Source of the DNA: Oxalobacteraceae bacterium OTU3CINTB1
GTDB taxonomy: Bacteria > Pseudomonadota > Gammaproteobacteria > Burkholderiales > Burkholderiaceae_D
Reading direction: 5' to 3'
Length of the DNA stretch: 64,000 nt
Assembly: GCA_024123955.1 (NCBI GenBank)
Contig: CP099652.1
Coordinates: 4,774,001 to 4,838,000, forward strand
This document shows positions 1 through 8,006 of this stretch, piece after piece; positions within the stretch are counted from its first letter, which is position 1, and each line of letters begins with the position of its first letter. The notes beneath the pieces are model-generated. The model saw only the letters and a program-made list of their open reading frames with translations, did no database searches and had not been told where the DNA came from. The position numbers and the translations under genes are program-made.

Positions 1-592
1 CCACGCCGACGACCCACTTCACAGCGGTGCCCGAACCGATTTTGGTCTTGAATTCGGCGTTGGTTTTCGACAGGAAGTCGGTGAACAGGAACGAGGTGCC
101 CGAACCGTCGGCGCGGTGCACAACGGTGATGTCTTCCGCTGGCAGCTTGACGCCCGGGTTGACGGCGGCGATTTCAGGCGCGTTCCACTTGGTGATCTTG
201 CCCAGGTAGATGTCGCCGACGATCTGGCCGGTCATCTTCAGCTGGCCAGGGGTGATGCCGTCGAGGTTGACGATGGTGACCACGCCGCCCATGATGGCCG
301 GGAACTGCATCAGGCCTTCGGCGTCCAGGTCTTCCGCTTTCAGTGGCATGTCCGACGCGCCGAAGTCGACGGTCTTGGCTTTGATCTGCTTGATGCCAGC
401 GCCCGAACCGACGGACTGATAGTTCAGGCCGTTGCCGGTGGCGGCTTTGTACTGCTCGGCCCACTTGGCGTAGATCGGGTACGGGAAGGTGGCGCCGGCG
501 CCGGTCATATCGGCGGCGGTGGCGGCCGACGAGAATGCCATGACGGCAGACACGCCCACTACCAGGGAAGAGATCAATTGTTTGATTCGCAT
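1..592 (-). CDS. pstS: Phosphate ABC transporter substrate-binding protein PstS (partial, 3' end outside window)
   Basis: Periplasmic high-affinity phosphate-binding protein feeding the PstCAB transporter. The minus strand reads from an ATG at 592 without a stop to the left edge. It begins MRIKQLISSLVVGVSAVMAF, a signal peptide ending near AATA-AD. The mature start has the PstS signature GAGATFPYPIYAKW, followed by SVGSGAGIKQI, DFGASDMPL and HRADGSGTSFLFTDFL, the loops that wrap phosphate in this family. About 197 of roughly 340 residues are present. The gene is divergent from ppk1 and carries its own Pho box upstream, so PhoB control under phosphate starvation is expected. The pstCAB-phoU genes, if clustered, would lie to the left. 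Confidence 0.95.
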   Translation of the reverse strand, partial: MRIKQLISSLVVGVSAVMAFSSAATAADMTGAGATFPYPIYAKWAEQYKAATGNGLNYQSVGSGAGIKQIKAKTVDFGASDMPLKAEDLDAEGLMQFPAIMGGVVTIVNLDGITPGQLKMTGQIVGDIYLGKITKWNAPEIAAVNPGVKLPAEDITVVHRADGSGTSFLFTDFLSKTNAEFKTKIGSGTAVKWVVGV

Positions 593-629
593 TTCAAGTC
601 CTTTGTTATGACAGGTTAGGATGCTGCGC

Positions 630-663
630 AGTCTACCGGGGCAATATGACAGGTTTATGACAT
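630..663 (-). promoter_or_regulatory. PhoB-dependent promoter of pstS (Pho box plus -10)
   Basis: On the minus strand, positions 663-646 read ATGTCAT-AAAC-CTGTCAT: two 7-bp half sites 11 bp apart, the classic Pho box layout. After exactly 10 bp comes TAGACT (635-630), a fair -10 box, at the distance typical of PhoB promoters that lack a -35. The predicted start, near 623, leaves a leader of about 30 nt. A further half site (ATGACAG, plus strand) lies at 608-614. PhoB binding is inferred from sequence only. Confidence 0.8.
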
Positions 664-766
664 GCCAAAAAAATCTCGGAAATAACCATGTGTCCATGTT
701 TTTTACGCCCTTCTCCCTATGAGAACGCCTAATATGTCATAAACGGACTGGTCAATGTTACGCCCT

Positions 767-786
767 CTTGTCACAATTGTGACAAG
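767..786. promoter_or_regulatory. Perfect 20-bp palindrome in the pstS-ppk1 intergenic region
   Basis: CTTGTCACAATTGTGACAAG is a perfect palindrome between the two Pho boxes. Each arm holds a TTGTCAC half site like those of the Pho boxes, but head to head instead of in direct repeat. It may be an extra PhoB contact shared by both promoters or the operator of another dimeric regulator. The sequence does not decide between these. Confidence 0.5.
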
Positions 787-810
787 CGTCGACGTCATTT
801 ATGACAGGCC

Positions 811-844
811 TTGTCACAGAGTTGTCATATTTTGTATTTACACT
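811..844 (+). promoter_or_regulatory. PhoB-dependent promoter of ppk1 (Pho box plus -10)
   Basis: Positions 811-828 read TTGTCAC-AGAG-TTGTCAT, two 7-bp half sites at 11-bp spacing. Ten bp later TACACT (839-844) forms a -10 box. The geometry matches the pstS promoter on the other strand. The predicted start, near 851, gives a leader of about 57 nt before ppk1. Polyphosphate kinase should therefore be induced together with PstS. Confidence 0.75.
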
Positions 845-908
845 GTTGCAATCATTATTCTGTCGATACAGGCTAGAATTACACCATCTGCAAAGTGATT
901 AAAAAGAC

Positions 909-3008
909 ATGAAGCCTGACTTGCATGCTGAAGTAAACAAGAACTCTGCGTTTCTGGACCGGGAACTGTCGCAACTGATGTTCAACCGGCGGGTTCTGGC
1001 GCAAGCCGAAGACAAAAACATTCCTTTATTAGAGCGCCTGCGTTATCTGTGCATCGCCAGCAGCAACCTGGACGAGTTTTTCGAGGTGCGCGTAGCCAGC
1101 CTGCTGGCCGCCGGCAGCGTCGACGGCTCGCTGGCCAACCACCCCGCCCTGGTCGCCACGCTGTCGCGCATCTGCGAGGAATGCCATGTACTGGTCGAAC
1201 ACCAATATGAAATCCTCAACCAGGAAGTGCTGCCCGAATTAGCCGCCAACGGCGTCCACCTGGTGCGCCACAACGAGCGCAACGAAGCCCAGCGCGCCTG
1301 GGTCAAGGAATACTTCGATACCGAGGTGCGCCCGCTGCTGACGCCGATCGGCCTCGATCCGGCCCACCCCTTCCCCCAGGTCGTCAATAAAAGTCTCAAT
1401 TTCATCGTCTCGCTGAACGGCAAGGACGCCTTCGGCCGCGGCACGGCGATCGCCATCGTCAAGGCGCCGCGCGTGCTGCCGCGCGTGATCCGCTTGCCCG
1501 ACGAGCTATCCGACAGCGGCGGCGTGTCGTTCTGCCTGTTGTCGTCGATCATCCACGCGCACATTTCCGACCTGTTCGCCGGACGCGAAGTGATCGCCTA
1601 TTCGCAATTCCGCGTCACCCGCGACAGCGACCTGTGGGTCGACGAGGACGAGGTCAAGAACCTGCGCCAGGCGCTCAAGGGCGAGCTGCAGGGCCGCCAG
1701 TTCGGCACCTCGGTGCGGCTGGAAGTGGCCAAGAACTGCCCGCCGGAACTGTCACAGTTCCTGCTCGACCAGTTCGGCCTGCATCAAAGCCGCCTGTACG
1801 CGGTCAACGGCCCGGTCAACCTGGTGCGCCTGACCGAAATCATGGACCACGTCGACAATCCCGCGCTGCGCTTCCCGCCGTTCTTCCCGGGCATCGCGCA
1901 AAAACCGGGCAGCGCCGACATCTTCGCCGCGCTGCGCAAGGGCGACATCCTGCTGCACCACCCGTTCCAATCATTCCAGACGGTGATCGACTTCATCCGC
2001 AGCGCCGCGCTCGACCCGGCCGTGGTGGCGATCAAGCAAACCATTTACCGCACCGGCATGAACTCGGATTTGATGGAGTCGCTGATCACCGCCGCGCGCA
2101 TGGGCAAGGAAGTGACCGTCATCGTCGAGTTGAAGGCGCGCTTCGACGAGGAAGCCAACATCAACTGGGCGGATAAACTCGAACAGGCCGGCGCCCAGGT
2201 GGTGTACGGCGTGGTCGGCCTGAAAACCCACGCCAAGGTGGCGCTGGTGATCCGCCGCGAGGAAGGCAAGCTGCGCTTCTACGCCCACCTCGGCACCGGC
2301 AACTATCACCCGACAACGACCAAGTTCTATACCGATTTCGGCCTGCTGACCTGCCATCCGGGCATCAGCCAGGAGGTCAACGAGGTGTTCATCCACCTGA
2401 CCAGCCTGACCAAGCCGCACCGCCTGACACATTTGTGGCTGGCGCCGTTCGCGCTGCAAAACGAGATCATCAAGGCCATCCGCAACGAGGCGCGTATCGC
2501 GCGCGCCGGCCGCCCGGGACGTATTATTGTTAAGATGAACGCGCTGGTGGACGAATCGGTGATCCGCGCGCTGTACGCGGCGTCCAAGGACGGCGTCAAG
2601 ATCGATCTGATCGTGCGCGGCGCGTGCACCTTGAAGCCTGGTGTGCCGGGACTGTCGGAAAACATCCGCGTGCGCTCGATCATCGGCCGCTTCCTCGAGC
2701 ACAGCCGTATTTACTACTTCCGCAACGATCTGGCGCACGACGTGATGCTGTCGAGCGCGGACTGGATGAGCCGCAATCTGTTCCGCCGCATCGAGGTGGC
2801 CTTCCCGATCCTGGACAAAACCCTCAAGCGGCGCGTGCTGGCCGAGGGCTTGAATCCGTATCTGAAGGACAACGTCAACGCGTGGGAGCTGGAAGCGGAC
2901 GGTCATTACACACGGCGCAAGACGCGCGCCAAGCAGGTTGGTTTCAGCGCGCAGCAGCATTTGATGGACACGCTGGGCACGCCGGGGACCAGCCTCGGCG
3001 ACAGTTAA
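909..3008 (+). CDS. ppk1: Polyphosphate kinase 1
   Basis: Reversibly polymerises the gamma-phosphate of ATP into polyphosphate. The 699 residues match the usual PPK1 length and show the N, head, C1 and C2 domain order. The autophosphorylated histidine is His441 in LKTHAKVALV (E. coli His435). The second conserved histidine is His460 in HLGTGNYHP. DWMSRNLFRRIEVAFPI lies near the C-terminus. The ATG at 909 follows a predicted PhoB promoter and closely precedes sixA. Co-regulation with pstS suggests that imported phosphate is stored as polyphosphate. Confidence 0.97.
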   Translation: MKPDLHAEVNKNSAFLDRELSQLMFNRRVLAQAEDKNIPLLERLRYLCIASSNLDEFFEVRVASLLAAGSVDGSLANHPALVATLSRICEECHVLVEHQYEILNQEVLPELAANGVHLVRHNERNEAQRAWVKEYFDTEVRPLLTPIGLDPAHPFPQVVNKSLNFIVSLNGKDAFGRGTAIAIVKAPRVLPRVIRLPDELSDSGGVSFCLLSSIIHAHISDLFAGREVIAYSQFRVTRDSDLWVDEDEVKNLRQALKGELQGRQFGTSVRLEVAKNCPPELSQFLLDQFGLHQSRLYAVNGPVNLVRLTEIMDHVDNPALRFPPFFPGIAQKPGSADIFAALRKGDILLHHPFQSFQTVIDFIRSAALDPAVVAIKQTIYRTGMNSDLMESLITAARMGKEVTVIVELKARFDEEANINWADKLEQAGAQVVYGVVGLKTHAKVALVIRREEGKLRFYAHLGTGNYHPTTTKFYTDFGLLTCHPGISQEVNEVFIHLTSLTKPHRLTHLWLAPFALQNEIIKAIRNEARIARAGRPGRIIVKMNALVDESVIRALYAASKDGVKIDLIVRGACTLKPGVPGLSENIRVRSIIGRFLEHSRIYYFRNDLAHDVMLSSADWMSRNLFRRIEVAFPILDKTLKRRVLAEGLNPYLKDNVNAWELEADGHYTRRKTRAKQVGFSAQQHLMDTLGTPGTSLGDS

Positions 3009-3075
3009 TAAAAATAATGCACGGCGGGCCGGAAGGTTCGCCGCTGGGATCTTTTTCTAATATCAGGAGAAAAGC

Positions 3076-3543
3076 ATGGATCTCATTTTATGGCGGCATG
3101 CGGAAGCCGAAGATGCGGCGCCGGGCATGTCCGATCTGGAACGCGCGCTGACGACCAAGGGCGTCAAGCAGGCGCGCCGCATGGGGCAATGGCTCAATTC
3201 CCAGTTGCCCGACAGCTGCCGCATCCTGGCCAGCCCTTCCGTACGCACCTTGCAGACGGTCGAGGCGCTGGGACGCAAATTCAAAATCCATACCGATCTG
3301 GCGCCCGGCGCCGATCCGTCCGATATCCTGAAGGCGGCTAACTGGCCGGGCGGCAAGGATTCGGTGCTGGTGGTCGGCCATCAGCCGACCCTGGGCCAAG
3401 TCGCCTCGATGCTGTTGACGGGCGACGATCTGGAGTGGGATATCCGCAAGGCCAGCGCCTGGTGGTTCGCGCAGCGCGATCCGGGCAATGCCATGAGCGT
3501 GTATCTGAAGGCGGTGATGGCGGCCGACCTGGTGGTGAAATAA
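3076..3543 (+). CDS. sixA: Phosphohistidine phosphatase SixA
   Basis: Small histidine-phosphatase-superfamily enzyme that removes phosphate from phosphohistidine in proteins. The 155 residues open with MDLILWRHAEAED, which carries the catalytic RHG/RHA motif with His8. The second catalytic histidine is in VVGHQPTLGQ. A good AGGAGA ribosome site precedes the ATG. The gene lies 67 bp behind ppk1 on the same strand and is probably cotranscribed with it. PPK1 works through a phosphohistidine, so a functional link is tempting but is inference. Confidence 0.92.
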   Translation: MDLILWRHAEAEDAAPGMSDLERALTTKGVKQARRMGQWLNSQLPDSCRILASPSVRTLQTVEALGRKFKIHTDLAPGADPSDILKAANWPGGKDSVLVVGHQPTLGQVASMLLTGDDLEWDIRKASAWWFAQRDPGNAMSVYLKAVMAADLVVK

Positions 3544-3622
3544 CGACGGCGCGATCACGGTCGAGCTTGCAAAGCGGCAATGATCTGCTAAAGTGAAATC
3601 GTACCAACCAGAGGGGGATACG

Positions 3623-3739
3623 ATGTTTGCCTTGCTCACGATGGGGATCTTCGGAGGAATGATCGCCCTTGTTGTCTACGAAATAGTGCAGGAAACCGCA
3701 GGCAGCAAACAGAAACTGACCGACCGCTATCACGAATAG
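3623..3739 (+). CDS. Small single-pass membrane protein (38 aa)
   Basis: A short reading frame with a strong ribosome site (GAGGGGG about 6 nt before the ATG). It encodes MFALLTMGIFGGMIALVVYE followed by a charged tail (KQKLTDRYHE), so one predicted transmembrane helix with a short polar C-terminus. I recognise no family. Good translation signals and a membrane-helix composition support a real gene. It lies on the same strand as sixA and ends just before a strong hairpin. Confidence 0.5.
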   Translation: MFALLTMGIFGGMIALVVYEIVQETAGSKQKLTDRYHE

Positions 3740-3763
3740 CATCTCGCTTCGTACGAAGCCCGC

Positions 3764-3783
3764 TCGGCGCCGATTGGCGCCGA
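3764..3783. terminator. Hairpin between convergent genes
   Basis: TCGGCGCC-GATT-GGCGCCGA forms a perfect 8-bp stem with a 4-nt loop. It lies between the small membrane protein gene and the 3' end of the converging binding-protein gene. Only a short T-rich stretch follows, so it is a plausible but weak bidirectional terminator. Confidence 0.5.
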
Positions 3784-3807
3784 TGTTCGTTTACGGCCGG
3801 CCCGGTC

Positions 3808-4920
3808 TTACCGACCGGTTTTGAACTTGGTGTAGGTGCGGGTGATCACGCGGCGGATATCCGCCGGCACCGCTTCCGGCGCCGCCATGCGCTGCTTGTC
3901 CGCCTCGGACAGGAAAATCGTCTTGTTGGCGGCGATGTCCTTGCGCACGAACTTCAAACTGGCCGTGTTCGGGTTGGCGTAGAACACCTTGTTGGTCAGG
4001 CTGGCGTGCACTTCGGGACGCATGATGTAGTTGATCCACAAATGCGCGTTGTTCGGATGCGGCGCGTCGGCCGGAATCGCCATCGTGTCGAACATCAACG
4101 CGGCCGGCGTCTTAGGAATCAGCGCCTCGATCACATTGCCGTTCTTGGCGTCCACCGCGCGCTGGCGGGCGATGTTGATGTCGCCGGACCAGCCCAGCGA
4201 GACGCAGACCGCGCCGTTGGCCAAGTCGTTGATATAGCCCGACGAGCTGAACAACGTTACGCTGGGACGAATCGCCGTCAGCAGCTTGCCCGCCTCGGCG
4301 TAGTCGCCGGCGTTTTTCGAGTACGCCGGCTTGCCGAGGTACATCAGCGCGGCAGGCAACACCTCCGATGGCGAATCCAGGAACGACACCCCGCACGATT
4401 TCAGCTTGGACACATACTCAGGCTTGAACAGCAGGTCCCAGGCGTTCTCCGGCATCGGCAGGTTGCCCAGCGCGGCCTTGACCTTGTTGACGTTGATACC
4501 GACCGTGGTATAGCCCCACAGCCAGTCGACCAGATATTCGTTGGCCGGGTCGATGCTGGCCAGCTTGGCCTGGATCGCCGGATCGAGGTTCTTCAGGTTC
4601 GGCAGCTTGGACTTGTCCAGCTTGCGCAGCAACTTGCCTTCGATTTGCAGGCGCGCCCATGGCGCCGTCGGCACCACGATATCGTAACCGGACTTGCCGG
4701 CCACCAGCTTGGAATTGAGAATCTCGTTGTTGTCGAAAACATCATAACGGACCTTGATGCCCGTTTCTTTTTCGAAGTTTTTAACCGTGTCTTCCGCGAT
4801 GTAATCGGACCAGTTATAGATGTTGAGGACTTTTTCCTCGGGCGCCTGGGCGGCGACCTGCCCCACGGCGGCCATCAAACCTGCGGCGACCAGCGCCGCG
4901 CCAACGAACTTCCCTGCCAT
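3808..4920 (-). CDS. Polyamine ABC transporter substrate-binding protein (PotF/PotD family)
   Basis: Periplasmic binding protein of the spermidine/putrescine family. The start at 4920 was chosen because GGAGG lies 7 nt upstream and the protein then begins with a clean signal peptide (MAGKFVGAALVAAGLMAAVG...AQA). The mature start VLNIYNWSDYIAEDTVKNFE is the family signature, followed by GYDIVVPTAPWA. Length is 370 residues, typical for PotF. No PotGHI ATPase or permease genes are adjacent, so its transporter must be encoded elsewhere. Ligand choice among polyamines cannot be read with certainty. Confidence 0.9.
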   Translation of the reverse strand: MAGKFVGAALVAAGLMAAVGQVAAQAPEEKVLNIYNWSDYIAEDTVKNFEKETGIKVRYDVFDNNEILNSKLVAGKSGYDIVVPTAPWARLQIEGKLLRKLDKSKLPNLKNLDPAIQAKLASIDPANEYLVDWLWGYTTVGINVNKVKAALGNLPMPENAWDLLFKPEYVSKLKSCGVSFLDSPSEVLPAALMYLGKPAYSKNAGDYAEAGKLLTAIRPSVTLFSSSGYINDLANGAVCVSLGWSGDINIARQRAVDAKNGNVIEALIPKTPAALMFDTMAIPADAPHPNNAHLWINYIMRPEVHASLTNKVFYANPNTASLKFVRKDIAANKTIFLSEADKQRMAAPEAVPADIRRVITRTYTKFKTGR

Positions 4921-5013
4921 AGCACCTCCGAAAAGTGGATTCATACACAACCCGTGATGATCGGGCATCCACCGTTTCCACGCAAGGAGTTCGTTAGAAA
5001 TAGACCGCGATCG

Positions 5014-6399
5014 TCAGCCCAGCATATCGAACAAGGTGCCGGTGCCGCCGCCGGAACCGTTGATCGCGCTGCCGGCGCCGGTCTGGGCCTGGGCCGAGTA
5101 CAGCGCCACCAGGGCGTTGGCCTGCGCCGTCAGCGCCTTCGTCAGCACGGCGCGCTTGCCGTTGATGCTGGCGATTTCGGTGTTCATTTGCTTGGCTTCC
5201 TTGCTGATCACGCTGGTCGAGGCGGTGAACGTCGATGCCTTGGCCGACATCAAATCGGCAATACCTTTGCCGTCGTTGGTGAACAGCTTGGCCACCGACG
5301 ACGAATCGGCCGTCAACGCCGCCTGCAGCTTCTTGTCGTCGACCACCATATTGCCCTTGGCGTCCTGGCTGACACCGGCCGCGCCGAGCGCCGCGATCGA
5401 CACGCTGCCGCCGCCGGTCTTCAGGAGCATGCTCATCTGGCTGACCACCTGGCCGATGGCGGTGTCGCCCTTCAGCGCGCCCTGCTGCAGCGTCTGCAAC
5501 TTCTTGTTCAGGTCGTTGTAGGCGGCCACGAAGGACTTCAGGTTGACGCCGATCTGGCTCGAATCCTGTGTGATCGTCACGTCGGATTTGCCGGTGCCGG
5601 TCAACGTCAGGGTGGCACCGACGATGCCGTTATCCTTGGCCAGCGTGTTGGTCGGGCTGGTGACGTCCTTGCCGTCGACGGTCAGGATGGCGTTTTGCGC
5701 CGCCGTGGTTTGCTTGAGACCCTTTGGTCCGCCGTCAGGGTCGAACGCCAGCAGGCTTTTCAACGCGGCGTCGCCGCTCACGCTGATGCGCATGCCGTTG
5801 GCCTCGCCGCTCTGGCCGGCGATGCCCAGCGAAAACTTGCCGTCGTCGCCCTTGACCACCTTGACGTCCACGCCGGCCGCCTTGAACGCGGCGGCCATGC
5901 CCTCGAGCGTGTTGTTGCTGCTGTCGATGGTGATCGTCTTGCTGCTGGCCATGCCGTTGGTGACGAAGCCCTTGGCGCCGCCGGCGGTGCCGAAGTCGAT
6001 CTTGACGGTGGTGGTGGGGCCGGCGCCGATCTTGGTGGTGGCGGAGGTGAATTCCTCGCTGGTCAGGAACTGGCCCTGCGCCAGCTGCTTGACGTCGATC
6101 GCATACGTGCCGGCCTTGGCCGCGCCGGTCGACGTCGCCGTCAAGACAGTTTTGGCCGAGCTGGCGGCGCTGGTGCTCAAGCCGCTACCGGTCAGGCCGG
6201 CGGCGAGCGTCTGGAAGTCGGCCAGCAAGCTTTGCAGCTGGCCCAGGCCGGACAGCTTGGTCTGGTCGCGCACCAGCGTTGCGTTGAGCTTGGTCGCGGC
6301 GCCGTTCTGCGCCGTCATGGTCTGCTCGACGCGTTTGTAGATGTCGCTCGAGACCGCCGTGCTGGCGGCGCTGGTCGCGGAATTGATGGAGGTCGCCAT
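5014..6399 (-). CDS. fliD: FliD-like flagellar hook-associated protein 2
   Basis: FliD caps the growing flagellar filament. The 461-residue protein shows the N-terminal FliD pattern (YKRVEQTMTAQNGAATKLNA, LGQLQSLLADFQTLA), a beta-rich Ala/Thr/Gly-rich middle, and the C-terminal FliD region (YNDLNKKLQTLQQGALKGD, then an Ala/Thr-rich helix). No flagellin, fliS or other flagellar genes are nearby, so this copy stands outside any flagellar cluster. It may be a paralogue for a second filament or an adhesin-like cap. Subfamily assignment is less certain than the fold. Confidence 0.8.
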   Translation of the reverse strand: MATSINSATSAASTAVSSDIYKRVEQTMTAQNGAATKLNATLVRDQTKLSGLGQLQSLLADFQTLAAGLTGSGLSTSAASSAKTVLTATSTGAAKAGTYAIDVKQLAQGQFLTSEEFTSATTKIGAGPTTTVKIDFGTAGGAKGFVTNGMASSKTITIDSSNNTLEGMAAAFKAAGVDVKVVKGDDGKFSLGIAGQSGEANGMRISVSGDAALKSLLAFDPDGGPKGLKQTTAAQNAILTVDGKDVTSPTNTLAKDNGIVGATLTLTGTGKSDVTITQDSSQIGVNLKSFVAAYNDLNKKLQTLQQGALKGDTAIGQVVSQMSMLLKTGGGSVSIAALGAAGVSQDAKGNMVVDDKKLQAALTADSSSVAKLFTNDGKGIADLMSAKASTFTASTSVISKEAKQMNTEIASINGKRAVLTKALTAQANALVALYSAQAQTGAGSAINGSGGGTGTLFDMLG

Positions 6400-6509
6400 G
6401 ATGTGTTCCTGCCTGGATGATTACATAGTATGCAACATGGTCAGCATAACCGATCGGGCGAACAGAACAGGATTTACCGCCCAATCTATATTGCAACAGT
6501 TTGAAACAT

Positions 6510-7916
6510 TCAACGATTCAAAAATCCCGGCGTCGACGAACCGAGCGAGGACGCCGGCCGCTCCCACGCCATTGACGCGCCGGCAATAACCACCGGCGGC
6601 AACAAGCGTCGCGCCTGGCCCCACTCCGTCTGTTCGATGTCCGGCGACAGATCGGCCTGGCCGGCGGCGGCCAAGGGCGGCACGCCGGCCACGCTCGCGT
6701 AATCGGTCAGCAATTTGGCGGTGCGCGCCAGCGACAGGCGAGCGCTCATTGCGCGGTTGTCGGCCAAGCGGTAAAGCAAGCCCCGCAGCACGGCAGCCGC
6801 CGTCAGGTAGCCGGTGGCGTGGTCCAGCGCCTGCACTGGCAGCGGCACCGGTTTGCCAGCGGCCTGCATCCGCATGCCATGCTCGGCGATGCCCGCGCTC
6901 ATTTGCACCAGGCTATCGAACCCGCGCCGGCCGGCCAGCGGACCGGTCCAGCCGTACGCGTCCAGGCAAACGTCGATCAATCGGGGGTTGAGTGCGCGGC
7001 GGAATTGCTCGCCGTAACCCAACCGCTCCAGCGCGGCCGGACGATAGCCGTGCACCAGCACATCGGCCTCGGCCAGCAAGGCCTCGAAGACGGCGCGGTC
7101 GGACGGCTGGCGCAGGTCCAGCCGCGCGCAGCGCTTGCCCGGCGTCACCTCGGGAATCACGCCGGGCTCATTCCAATCGGGCGGATCGATGCGCAGCACG
7201 TCGGCGCCATAGCCGGCCAGGAAACGGGTGGCGACCGGACCGGCGAGCACACGCGTCAGGTCCAGCACTTTCAATCCGGCCAGCGGACGCAAGGGCGTGG
7301 CGGCGCCGGGCCAGCCATGCACGGCGGCGACACCGTCGAGCGGCCGCGTTTCGAACGCAACCAGCGACTCGGCGGCGACGGCGACGCCCTGCGGATGCGC
7401 CGCCCATTCCGCCGCCGAGCGCATCAACGCCGCGCAACCGCCGTTGCCGACCACCGCCGCTTCCAGTTCTTCGCCGCGCCAGCCCTCCACCGCGCGCGTC
7501 ACGGCGTCGCGATCGACCGCGCAGCCCAGCACCGCAAGCGCCGCGTCGCGGTGGTGGATGGCATTGGTGTGCAGGCGTATCCAGCCGTCGGCGGTGGCGT
7601 AGTCGCCGGCCACCGCGTCCCACAGCGGCGGACGCTCCCAGCCGATCGGATGGATCGACCAGCCGAACCAAAGTGAAGCCAGCCGGCGGTCCACCTGCAC
7701 CGGCGCCGCGTCGCCACCGAGCGCGCCGATCACCTCGCGCAGCGCCAGCGCCGCCGCGCCGACCGACGCCGCCGCCAGATCGGTGACGGCGTACCAGGAC
7801 GGCAGCGCGCCCTCGCCCTCAAAGCGCAGCGCCTCCGGCGCGTTGTCCGGCAGCGCCAGCGCCGACGCCGCCGCTTGCAGCATGTGCCGAGAAATCGCAA
7901 ACATATGAGCAGACAT
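6510..7916 (-). CDS. Class III (CaiB/BaiF-type) CoA-transferase
   Basis: Predicted to move CoA between carboxylic acids through an enzyme-bound aspartyl anhydride. The start at 7916 has GGAG 5 nt upstream and gives 468 residues. Family motifs include LKVLDLTRVLAGPVATRFLA, GADVLRIDPP, ADVLVHGYRPAALERLG and RRGFDSLVQMSAGI, whose Asp is the expected catalytic residue. The first ~210 residues are an extra domain beyond the core, as in longer CaiB-like proteins. It is divergent from an HTH-fused citrate synthase 90 bp away, which suggests one pathway for a CoA ester. The substrate is unknown. Confidence 0.88.
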   Translation of the reverse strand: MSAHMFAISRHMLQAAASALALPDNAPEALRFEGEGALPSWYAVTDLAAASVGAAALALREVIGALGGDAAPVQVDRRLASLWFGWSIHPIGWERPPLWDAVAGDYATADGWIRLHTNAIHHRDAALAVLGCAVDRDAVTRAVEGWRGEELEAAVVGNGGCAALMRSAAEWAAHPQGVAVAAESLVAFETRPLDGVAAVHGWPGAATPLRPLAGLKVLDLTRVLAGPVATRFLAGYGADVLRIDPPDWNEPGVIPEVTPGKRCARLDLRQPSDRAVFEALLAEADVLVHGYRPAALERLGYGEQFRRALNPRLIDVCLDAYGWTGPLAGRRGFDSLVQMSAGIAEHGMRMQAAGKPVPLPVQALDHATGYLTAAAVLRGLLYRLADNRAMSARLSLARTAKLLTDYASVAGVPPLAAAGQADLSPDIEQTEWGQARRLLPPVVIAGASMAWERPASSLGSSTPGFLNR

Positions 7917-8006
7917 GAAAGCTCCATAACTTGATATGCTGGCAAGCTTGAACCCGTACGCATCACGCGTCAATCTTGACTTGAACCGTCAACATAGGAA
8001 GCGACC

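Noticed and set aside
1971..2960. Open frame of 329 codons antisense to ppk1
   Set aside because: It is a shadow of the conserved ppk1 reading frame and has no ribosome site or family match.
4006..6420. Open frame of 804 codons on the plus strand
   Set aside because: It runs antisense through the polyamine-binding protein and FliD-like genes. Its translation is Arg/His/Gly-rich and resembles no protein, a usual by-product of high GC.
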